From: an uncultured Prevotella sp.
Lineage (GTDB): Bacteria; Bacteroidota; Bacteroidia; Bacteroidales; Bacteroidaceae
Length of the DNA: 5,241 nucleotides
NCBI GenBank assembly: GCA_934230965.1
Contig: CAKQFW010000148.1
Location: forward strand, 1-5,241
Reading direction: 5' to 3'
Within the stretch, counting starts at the first letter, position 1. Every line of letters starts with the position of its first letter. A program made the position numbers and the translations under genes. Positions 1-5,241 of this stretch are shown here, in pieces. Under the pieces are notes generated by a model. The model searched no databases, had not been told where the DNA came from, and saw only the letters and a list, made by a program, of their open reading frames with translations.

Positions 1-714
1 GGCACATTGGCAGGACCAAAAATCCTTGAACACATTGTTGATACCGTGATACAGTTTGAGGGCGATCAGCATTATATGTATCGTATATTGCGTTCAATAA
101 AAAACCGTTTTGGCAGTACGTCAGAACTTGGTATTTACGAAATGCAACAAACGGGGTTAAGACAAGTAAGCAACCCATCTGAACTGTTACTCAACCAAGA
201 TCATGAAGGGCTATCAGGAATAGCTATCAGTTCAGCAATAGAAGGCGTTAGACCTTTCTTGGTCGAAACACAAGCGCTTGTATCATCAGCAGCATACGGC
301 ACGCCACAACGCACAGCTACAGGTTTTGATCAAAAACGTCTAAACATGCTACTTGCTGTTCTTGAAAAGCGCGTTGGTTTTAAGCTAGCACAAAAAGACG
401 TATTCATTAATATAGCAGGCGGATTACGTGTTACTGATCTTGCCATGGATCTTAGTATTATTGCCGCTGTGCTGTCAAGTAATGTCGATACCCCCATTGA
501 AACAGGATGGTGCATGGCAGGCGAAGTGGGTCTGAGTGGCGAAGTGCGCTCTGTTAACCGCATTGAACAACGTATAGCCGAGGCCGAAAAATTAGGTTTC
601 AGCGACATTATTATACCTAAATACAATTATCAAGGCCTGGATACAAAAAAATTCAAAATAAACATTCATCCCGTAAAAAAGGTAGAAGAAGCACTACGTA
701 TCCTATTTGGATAA
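1..714 (+). CDS. radA: RadA (Sms) DNA repair protein, C-terminal half, 5'-truncated by window edge
   Basis: RadA is a RecA-like ATPase that promotes branch migration and processing of recombination intermediates in the cytoplasm. The reading frame is open from base 1 and gives 237 residues, about the C-terminal half of a protein usually near 450-460 residues. The zinc finger, Walker A and most of the ATPase core lie outside the window. The visible start GTLAGPKILEHIVDTV is core sequence just after the Walker B region, so the TTG at position 7 is internal and not a start. The RadA-specific KNRFG motif is at fragment residues 34-38 (bases 100-114), followed by ELGIYEM. The rest is the Lon-protease-like domain, with ETQALVS, the TPQR segment and GEVGLSGEVR near fragment residue 175. 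As in other RadA proteins it lacks the Lon Ser-Lys protease site, so the domain is structural. The C-terminus is complete, ending in TAA. The next gene, queC, begins 59 bp downstream. The family call is very secure. Confidence 0.96.
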   Translation, partial: GTLAGPKILEHIVDTVIQFEGDQHYMYRILRSIKNRFGSTSELGIYEMQQTGLRQVSNPSELLLNQDHEGLSGIAISSAIEGVRPFLVETQALVSSAAYGTPQRTATGFDQKRLNMLLAVLEKRVGFKLAQKDVFINIAGGLRVTDLAMDLSIIAAVLSSNVDTPIETGWCMAGEVGLSGEVRSVNRIEQRIAEAEKLGFSDIIIPKYNYQGLDTKKFKINIHPVKKVEEALRILFG

Positions 715-773
715 ACACATAAAGTATTACATCAAACAATCAAAGCAATACATTTATAACCAGATATTTAAAT

Positions 774-1436
774 ATGAAAGACTCAGTAATCATTGTTAGC
801 GGAGGAATGGATAGTATAACCCTCCTTTACGAATGGAAAGAGCGTATAGCTTTGGGTATCTCATTCGATTATGGGAGCAACCACAATGCTAAAGAAATAC
901 CATTAGCTAAAATGCACTGCCAACGCTTAGGCATCAAACACATAACGATACCTCTGAACTTCATGCATCAATATTTTAAAAGTAGTTTATTAGAAGGTGC
1001 TGATGCCATACCAGAAGGTCACTATGCAGATGACAACATGAAATCAACAGTAGTGCCATTCCGTAATGGAATTATGTTATCGATTGCTATTGGAATAGCA
1101 GAAAGCAATGAACTTAAAAATGTACTTATTGCCAACCACGGTGGTGATCACACCATCTATCCCGACTGTCGTCCTGAGTTTATAAAGGCCATTAATACTG
1201 CTGCTGAAACTGGAACATATGTCAATGTAAATGTTTTAGCGCCATACACCGACATTACAAAGACAGATATAGCTCGACGAGGGAAAAATCTTGGTATCGA
1301 TTATACTGAAACCTGGAGTTGTTACAAGGGAGGAGTACACCAATGCGGTAGATGCGGCACTTGTGTTGAACGTAAAGAAGCATTGCGTGATGCAGGAATT
1401 ATTGACAACACGGTATATGAACAAGATGCCGAATAA
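774..1436 (+). CDS. queC: 7-cyano-7-deazaguanine synthase QueC
   Basis: QueC converts 7-carboxy-7-deazaguanine to preQ0 using ATP and ammonia, a cytoplasmic step in making queuosine for tRNA. The protein has 220 residues, a normal length. The N-terminal PP-loop ATP-pyrophosphatase motif SGGMDS is at residues 9-14. A VPFRNG segment at 94-99 and GGDHTIYPDCRPEF at 123-136 are typical of the family. The zinc site near the C-terminus has four cysteines, C183, C191, C194 and C197 (C-x7-C-x2-C-x2-C). The ATG at 774 puts the PP-loop at the expected distance from the N-terminus. Upstream is A/T-rich without a Shine-Dalgarno. The gene ends in tandem stops, TAATAA. It follows radA by 59 bp with no obvious terminator or promoter between, so cotranscription is possible. 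The partners queD, queE and queF are not in the window. A role in preQ0-based DNA modification cannot be excluded, but nothing nearby supports it. Confidence 0.96.
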   Translation: MKDSVIIVSGGMDSITLLYEWKERIALGISFDYGSNHNAKEIPLAKMHCQRLGIKHITIPLNFMHQYFKSSLLEGADAIPEGHYADDNMKSTVVPFRNGIMLSIAIGIAESNELKNVLIANHGGDHTIYPDCRPEFIKAINTAAETGTYVNVNVLAPYTDITKTDIARRGKNLGIDYTETWSCYKGGVHQCGRCGTCVERKEALRDAGIIDNTVYEQDAE

Positions 1437-1618
1437 TAAAAGAAGGAAGAAACGGGCATATTTCTACATAAGACATAAAATAGGATAAAATTTTAACACA
1501 GAAGCACCGTCTTTCAACTTTTATTATTAATTTTGTAGGCAAACATAACGGTGTGGTAATTCATTGCCCACAAACAACAAAAAACATCATTTATTGACAT
1601 ACAAAAAACAATAAAAAA
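1437..1618 (+). other. queC-pgk intergenic region with pgk leader
   Basis: This 182-bp, strongly AT-rich gap contains no credible gene. It holds the probable pgk promoter element at 1528-1535. No terminator hairpin for queC is evident. The only self-complementary patches are AAAATTTT near 1487-1494 and a weak 5-bp pairing in the leader (TGTGG 1552-1556 with CCACA 1568-1572). The last 20 bases before the pgk start are almost pure A with a few T and C and have no Shine-Dalgarno, as expected for Bacteroidetes translation starts. Confidence 0.6.
1528..1535 (+). promoter_or_regulatory. Probable Bacteroidetes -7 promoter element for pgk
   Basis: The sequence TAATTTTG matches the Bacteroidetes -7 consensus TAnnTTTG exactly. 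It lies in the AT-rich gap between queC and pgk, in the correct orientation. Transcription would start a few bases downstream, leaving a leader of roughly 75-80 nt before the pgk ATG at 1619. No good TTTG -33 box is seen at the usual 19-21 bp upstream, which lowers confidence. The -33 box is often weak in this phylum. Confidence 0.5.
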
Positions 1619-2872
1619 ATGAAAATCGAAGATTTCAACTTTGCCGGTAAGAAGGCAATTGTCCGCGTGGACTTCAATGTGCCCCTGGACGAGAACGGTA
1701 ACGTAACCGATGACACCCGTATCCGTGGCGCACTGCCCACTCTTAAGAAGGTTTTGGCCGATGGTGGCGCACTCATCATGATGAGCCACATGGGCAAACC
1801 CAAAGGCAAGGTTAACCCCAAACTGTCGCTCAAGCAAATTGTACCCAATGTTTCAAAAGCACTGGGTGTAGACGTTAAGTTTGCAGAAGACTGCGGTAAT
1901 GCAAGGGAGGCTGCAGCTGCATTGAAGTGTGGTGAGGCTCTTTTGCTGGAGAACTTGCGTTTCTATCCCGAAGAGGAAGGCAAACCCGTTGGCGTAGAAA
2001 AAGGCACGCCCGAGTTTGACGAAGCAAAGAAAGAAATGAAAGAGAAGCAGAAAGACTTCGCTAAAAAGCTCGCTTCATATGCTGACGTTTACGTAAACGA
2101 TGCCTTTGGTACAGCTCACCGCAAACACGCTTCTACCGCAGTAATTGCTGACAGCTTCGATGCTGATCACAAGATGCTTGGTTTCCTTATGGAGAAAGAG
2201 GTTACCGCTATTGATAACGTGCTGAAAAACGCTCAGCATCCCTTCACTGCCATTATCGGTGGTTCAAAGGTAAGTTCTAAGTTGGCCGTTATCAAGAACC
2301 TACTCGATAAGGTTGACAACCTCATCATCGGTGGTGGTATGGGTTACACCTTCATCAAAGCTCAAGGTGGACACATTGGCGAATCACTGCATGAAGACGA
2401 CCTTATGCCTGAGGCACTGAATGTAATTGCTGCTGCTAAAGAGAAGGGTGTAAACCTGAGCCTTTCTGTAGCTACTGTTGCTGCCGACTCGTTCTCAAAC
2501 GATGCTAACCGCAAGGTTGTAGATATCTACAACATTCCCGACGGTTGGGAAGGTATGGACGCTTCTGATGAGAGCCTCGAAAATTGGAAAAAAATCATCC
2601 TCAGTTCAAAGACCATTCTGTGGAATGGCCCTGTAGGCGTATTCGAGATGGAGAATTTCGCACACGGTACTGGCGAAATTGCTAAATATGTAGCTCAAGC
2701 CACACAAGAGAACGGCGCTTACTCGCTCGTTGGTGGTGGCGACTCAGTAGCTGCTGTTAACAAGTTTGGCTTGGCTGACAAGGTAAGTTACGTTTCAACA
2801 GGAGGTGGTGCTATGCTCGAAGCTATCGAGGGAAAAGTGCTCCCTGGTGTAGCTGCCATCAAGGGCGAATAA
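1619..2872 (+). CDS. pgk: Phosphoglycerate kinase
   Basis: Pgk transfers a phosphate from 1,3-bisphosphoglycerate to ADP in cytoplasmic glycolysis. The reaction is reversible. The 417-residue product is the long form: many bacterial Pgks are near 390 residues, while eukaryotic ones are also about 417. The signature VRVDFNVP is at residues 15-22, substrate arginines at R34 and R36, SHMGKP at 56-61, [12 protein letters not shown] at 110-121, [10 protein letters not shown] at 159-168, GGSKVSSKL at 214-222, WNGPVGVFE at 335-343 and the nucleotide-binding GGGDSVAA at 372-379. [18 protein letters not shown] closes the C-domain. A Lys/Glu-rich stretch at about 121-150 accounts for much of the extra length. 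Some positions are unusual: Lys60 where Arg is usual, Ala285 in a normally LPVD-like segment, and DASDES (314-319) replacing DxGP. Codon use (GGT, AAG, AAC, CTG/CTC) is more biased than in the neighbours, as expected for a highly expressed gene. The gene probably forms its own transcript, with the promoter near 1528 and the terminator near 2903-2967. Confidence 0.97.
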   Translation: MKIEDFNFAGKKAIVRVDFNVPLDENGNVTDDTRIRGALPTLKKVLADGGALIMMSHMGKPKGKVNPKLSLKQIVPNVSKALGVDVKFAEDCGNAREAAAALKCGEALLLENLRFYPEEEGKPVGVEKGTPEFDEAKKEMKEKQKDFAKKLASYADVYVNDAFGTAHRKHASTAVIADSFDADHKMLGFLMEKEVTAIDNVLKNAQHPFTAIIGGSKVSSKLAVIKNLLDKVDNLIIGGGMGYTFIKAQGGHIGESLHEDDLMPEALNVIAAAKEKGVNLSLSVATVAADSFSNDANRKVVDIYNIPDGWEGMDASDESLENWKKIILSSKTILWNGPVGVFEMENFAHGTGEIAKYVAQATQENGAYSLVGGGDSVAAVNKFGLADKVSYVSTGGGAMLEAIEGKVLPGVAAIKGE

Positions 2873-2902
2873 TTGTCAAGACAAAATAAACCCTGATTAA
2901 TA

Positions 2903-2967
2903 GAAATTGAGGGCGTGCCCCGAATGGCTTTCATAAAACCATTTTCGGCACTCCCTCATTTCTTTTA
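2903..2967 (+). terminator. Rho-independent-type terminator after pgk
   Basis: A long imperfect hairpin begins about 30 bases after the pgk stop. GAGGG (2909-2913) pairs with CCCTC (2953-2957), and GTGCC (2915-2919) pairs with GGCAC (2947-2951), with one C/T mismatch between them. The upper stem pairs CGAA with TTCG and TGG (2925-2927) with CCA (2939-2941), with small bulges. TTT/AAA pairing at 2929-2931 and 2935-2937 could extend it to a three-base loop. Outer GAAAT/ATTTC flanks can lengthen the base. A T-rich tract (ATTTCTTTTAT, 2958-2968) follows. Position and shape fit termination of pgk transcription before metA. Confidence 0.82.
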
Positions 2968-3060
2968 TCACAATCCCACTCTTAAAGGGCTACACAGGAA
3001 ACACACCCCACATTAACACGCAACACAATATCATTACATCATCTAATAAAAATACAAATT
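2968..3060 (+). other. metA leader region, no recognised element
   Basis: About 93 bases lie between the pgk terminator and the metA start. The stretch is rich in A and C, with repeated ACAC-like patches. I see no TAnnTTTG promoter box, no Shine-Dalgarno and no convincing SAM riboswitch core, although methionine genes often carry one. Since the upstream hairpin should stop pgk transcripts, a metA promoter is expected here but cannot be pointed to. Confidence 0.4.
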
Positions 3061-3978
3061 ATGCCCTTACGAATTCCAGACCAATTGCCCGCCATTGAAA
3101 TTCTCAAGAAAGAGAATATCTTTGTTATGGACAATACACGCGCCACTAACCAAGACATACGACCACTTCGCATCGTAGTTTTAAACCTCATGCCCCTTAA
3201 AATCACTACAGAAACCGACCTCATACGTTTGTTATCTAACACGCCATTACAGATTGAGATTGATTTCATGAAGCTTAAGAGCCACACCCCAAAAAATACC
3301 CCCATCGAACACATGCTTATGTTCTATCGCGACTTTGACACCATGCGCGATGAAAAATATGATGGGATGATTATAACTGGTGCCCCCATTGAGCAATATG
3401 AGTATAAAGACGTGGCCTACTGGGACGAAATAACACAAATATTTGCATGGGCAAAAACACACGTCACCTCAACATTATATATCTGTTGGGCAGCCCAAGC
3501 TGGGCTATATTATCATTACGGAATCCCCAAATATCCTTTAAATAAAAAGATGTTTGGTGTATTTGCACAAAAGCCTCTCTACCCTACACTACCCATTTTC
3601 CGTGGCTTTGACGATCATTTTTTCATGCCACAAAGTAGACACACTGAGGTACGCAGTGAAGATATACGAGCCAACGAAGCACTCACTCTCATAGCCGAAT
3701 CTGAAGAAAGCGGAGCAAGCATCATTATGGCAAGAGGAGGACGCGAATTCTTTGTAACAGGACACATGGAATACTCCCCACTCACGCTAGACAAAGAATA
3801 TAAACGCGACATAGGAAAACGTGACGATGTTGATATTCCGATTAACTACTATCGCGACAACGACCCCACGCAACCCCCAATTGTACAATGGCGCGCTCAT
3901 GCGAACCTATTCTTCAGCAATTGGATAAACTATTACGTTTATCAAGAAACGCCCTACGATATCAATCAAATTGTATAA
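3061..3978 (+). CDS. metA: Homoserine O-acyltransferase MetA, predicted acetyl-CoA dependent
   Basis: MetA acylates the hydroxyl of L-homoserine, the first committed step of methionine synthesis, in the cytoplasm. The 305-residue protein is a full-length member of the MetA family with a class I glutamine amidotransferase-like fold. The catalytic triad is visible at the family's standard numbering: nucleophile Cys142 in ICWAAQAG, His235 and Glu237 in TGHMEYSP. The other substrate-site positions Lys163, Ser192 and Arg249 are also present. NLMPLKITTETDL (residues 42-54) and the HTPKNTP segment (75-81) are family hallmarks. Position 111, which is known to decide acyl-CoA choice, is Glu (TGAPIEQYEY), as in the Bacillus cereus acetyltransferase, whereas succinyl enzymes such as E. 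coli MetA have Gly. Homoserine O-acetyltransferase is therefore the better prediction, although automated annotation usually says succinyltransferase (metAS/metAA). The start at 3061 gives exact agreement with family numbering. The U32 gene follows after 38 bp. Confidence 0.95.
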   Translation: MPLRIPDQLPAIEILKKENIFVMDNTRATNQDIRPLRIVVLNLMPLKITTETDLIRLLSNTPLQIEIDFMKLKSHTPKNTPIEHMLMFYRDFDTMRDEKYDGMIITGAPIEQYEYKDVAYWDEITQIFAWAKTHVTSTLYICWAAQAGLYYHYGIPKYPLNKKMFGVFAQKPLYPTLPIFRGFDDHFFMPQSRHTEVRSEDIRANEALTLIAESEESGASIIMARGGREFFVTGHMEYSPLTLDKEYKRDIGKRDDVDIPINYYRDNDPTQPPIVQWRAHANLFFSNWINYYVYQETPYDINQIV

Positions 3979-4016
3979 CAAAGTGTTTTAACGCCACCAT
4001 ACCACATACACTACAA

Positions 4017-5241
4017 ATGCAAACAATTGAACTATTAGCACCAGCAAAAAATTTAGCTTCTGGAATTGCTGCTATTAAACACGGAGCCGATGCTGTTTAC
4101 ATTGGCGCCAGCCACCACGGTGCACGTGCTGCAGCTGGAAATAGCCTTACCGATATTGAACAGCTTTGTGCCTACGCACACAGCTTTAGGGCACGGGTTT
4201 ATGTAACGCTCAACACCATCATATATGATGATGAATTAGAAGAAGTTAAACTACTAATGCGCAAATTGGCCCAAATAAAAATTGATGCCATATTGGTGCA
4301 AGACATGGCGCTGGTAGAACTAGTTATGCATTGTGAAGACAATGACCCTTTAGCCTATTTTCGCAGCAGACTTCATGCCAGCACACAAACAGACAACCGT
4401 TCGGCAGAGAAGGTAGCATGGCTAAACAACATTGGATTTTCACGTGTGGTATTAGCACGCGAACTATCTGTTAACGAGATCAAACACATTCATCAGCAGC
4501 AACCCGACATCGAATTAGAAGCCTTCGTACATGGAGCTCTCTGCGTAAGTTATTCAGGACAATGTTATGCCTCACAATACTGTTTCAATCGAAGCGCAAA
4601 CCGCGGCGAATGTGCGCAGTTCTGTCGCATGAAATTCGACCTTACCGACAGCGATGGAAAAATACTATATCAACAGCTACACCTTTTGTCGCTGAAAGAC
4701 ATGTGTCAAATTAATCACCTTGAACAACTGCTTGATTCTGGTGTGGTTTCTCTAAAGATTGAAGGTCGACTCAAAGACATCACTTATGTAAAGAATGTGG
4801 TGGCTGCCTATAGCACACGATTGAATGAAATAATAGCAAAAAGCCCTAACAAGTATAAACGTAGTTCTATGGGGCATTGTCAATATGCCTTTACGCCTAA
4901 TTTGGCAAAAACTTTTAACCGTGGCTACACGACCTATTTTCTCAATGGCCGCATTGCAGATATCTCATCACCAGCGACCCCCAAAGCTATTGGGCAATTT
5001 GTAGGTAAAGTGAAAGCAGTAAACAACAACAATTTCACTGTAGCGGGTATTGAAGCATTTGCTAATGGAGATGGACTTTGTTTTATTGGCCCCGATGGAC
5101 AGCTTACAGGCTTTCGTGTTAACAAGGTAGTGGGCAACAAGATTTTCCCTCTTAGCATGCCTGATGCCCTAAAACCAGGCATTGCTCTCTATCGCAATAA
5201 TGACAAAGTGTTTGAAGACGAACTGAATAATGACAAAAGCG
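4017..5241 (+). CDS. U32-family protein, RlhA/TrhP-like RNA hydroxylation enzyme, 3'-truncated by window edge
   Basis: The frame opens at ATG 4017 (MQTIELLAPAKNLASG) and stays open to the right edge, giving 408 codons without a stop. The N-terminal part is a barrel-type U32 domain with ELLAPAKN (residues 5-12), GADAVYIGA (24-32) and LHASTQT (about 118-124). The family signature EAFVHGALCVSYSGQCYAS is at residues 168-186. Four cysteines at C176, C183, C199 and C203 (C-x6-C-x15-C-x3-C) match the iron-sulfur ligand spacing I recall for E. coli TrhP (YegQ). SLKIEGRLKDITYVKNVV follows at about 246-263. After residue 300 the chain continues with FNRGYTTYFLNGR and a beta-rich segment, suggesting the longer form with a C-terminal extension like RlhA. 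Relatives hydroxylate 23S rRNA C2501 (RlhA) or tRNA wobble uridine (TrhP) with prephenate-dependent chemistry. Older annotation as collagenase or peptidase is probably misleading. The exact RNA target cannot be told from this fragment. The gene lies 38 bp after metA without a terminator, so it is probably in the same operon. Confidence 0.92.
   Translation, partial: MQTIELLAPAKNLASGIAAIKHGADAVYIGASHHGARAAAGNSLTDIEQLCAYAHSFRARVYVTLNTIIYDDELEEVKLLMRKLAQIKIDAILVQDMALVELVMHCEDNDPLAYFRSRLHASTQTDNRSAEKVAWLNNIGFSRVVLARELSVNEIKHIHQQQPDIELEAFVHGALCVSYSGQCYASQYCFNRSANRGECAQFCRMKFDLTDSDGKILYQQLHLLSLKDMCQINHLEQLLDSGVVSLKIEGRLKDITYVKNVVAAYSTRLNEIIAKSPNKYKRSSMGHCQYAFTPNLAKTFNRGYTTYFLNGRIADISSPATPKAIGQFVGKVKAVNNNNFTVAGIEAFANGDGLCFIGPDGQLTGFRVNKVVGNKIFPLSMPDALKPGIALYRNNDKVFEDELNNDKS

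Noticed and set aside
330..626. 98-codon open frame on the minus strand inside radA
   Set aside because: It lies wholly antisense to a clear RadA Lon-like domain, and its translation has no recognisable family features.
774..1436. queC as part of a 7-deazaguanine DNA-modification or defence island
   Set aside because: Its neighbours are radA and pgk. No DNA-insertion enzyme, nuclease or mobile element is present in the window.
1291..1488. 65-codon plus-strand frame overlapping the end of queC
   Set aside because: It is out of frame with the conserved QueC zinc site, and its low-complexity basic tail (NNKRRKKR) comes from A-rich intergenic DNA.
1551..1573. Small stem-loop in the pgk 5' leader (TGTGG with CCACA)
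   Set aside because: Five base pairs with an 11-base loop are expected by chance and no known regulatory element matches.
1514..1848. Two overlapping minus-strand open frames across the pgk promoter and 5' end
   Set aside because: Both are antisense to the conserved Pgk N-terminus and have no recognisable motifs or start context. They are shadows of the strongly coding strand.
2968..3060. Possible SAM riboswitch in the metA leader (TTAAAGGG string near 2983)
   Set aside because: The string alone resembles part of a SAM-II core, but the required pairing stem and U-rich loop are not found around it. A covariance-model search would settle it.
3039..3812. Minus-strand open frames within metA
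   Set aside because: All are antisense to MetA, which has complete catalytic motifs. None shows independent coding features.
4934..5182. 82-codon minus-strand frame near the right edge
   Set aside because: It is antisense to the continuous U32 frame that runs through the same bases and has no recognisable motif.

Overview
The window is 5.2 kb of moderately AT-rich DNA. It carries five protein genes, all on the + strand, and every one is a recognisable housekeeping gene. In order they are: the 3' half of radA (DNA repair, cut by the left edge), queC (7-deazaguanine synthesis), pgk (glycolysis), metA (methionine synthesis), and the first about 408 codons of a U32-family protein of the RlhA/TrhP RNA-hydroxylation type (cut by the right edge). 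No RNA gene, mobile element, CRISPR array or long repeat was seen.

The source is most likely a member of the Bacteroidales, probably near Prevotella. None of the four visible start codons has a Shine-Dalgarno sequence, and all follow A-rich leaders, as is usual in that phylum. A TAnnTTTG element, the Bacteroidetes -7 box, lies upstream of pgk. The long (417-residue) Pgk, with [13 protein letters not shown] near its end, and the RadA and MetA sequences also fit. This assignment comes from remembered family features, not from a database search.

Layout: radA (1-714) is followed after 59 bp by queC (774-1436), with no clear terminator or promoter between them, so they may share a transcript. A 182-bp AT-rich gap holds the likely pgk promoter. 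pgk (1619-2872) stands alone, with codon choice typical of a highly expressed gene, and ends at a strong imperfect hairpin followed by a T-rich tract (about 2903-2967). After a 94-bp leader with no recognised element comes metA (3061-3978). The U32 gene starts 38 bp downstream of metA (4017 to the right edge) and is probably cotranscribed with it.

The genes do not form one pathway. I see no undescribed system here. The points most worth a second look are these: MetA carries Glu at position 111, which predicts acetyl-CoA rather than succinyl-CoA use despite the family's usual name. Pgk has several substitutions at positions that are normally well conserved. The long U32 reading frame is open to the window edge, with a complete four-cysteine iron-sulfur signature.
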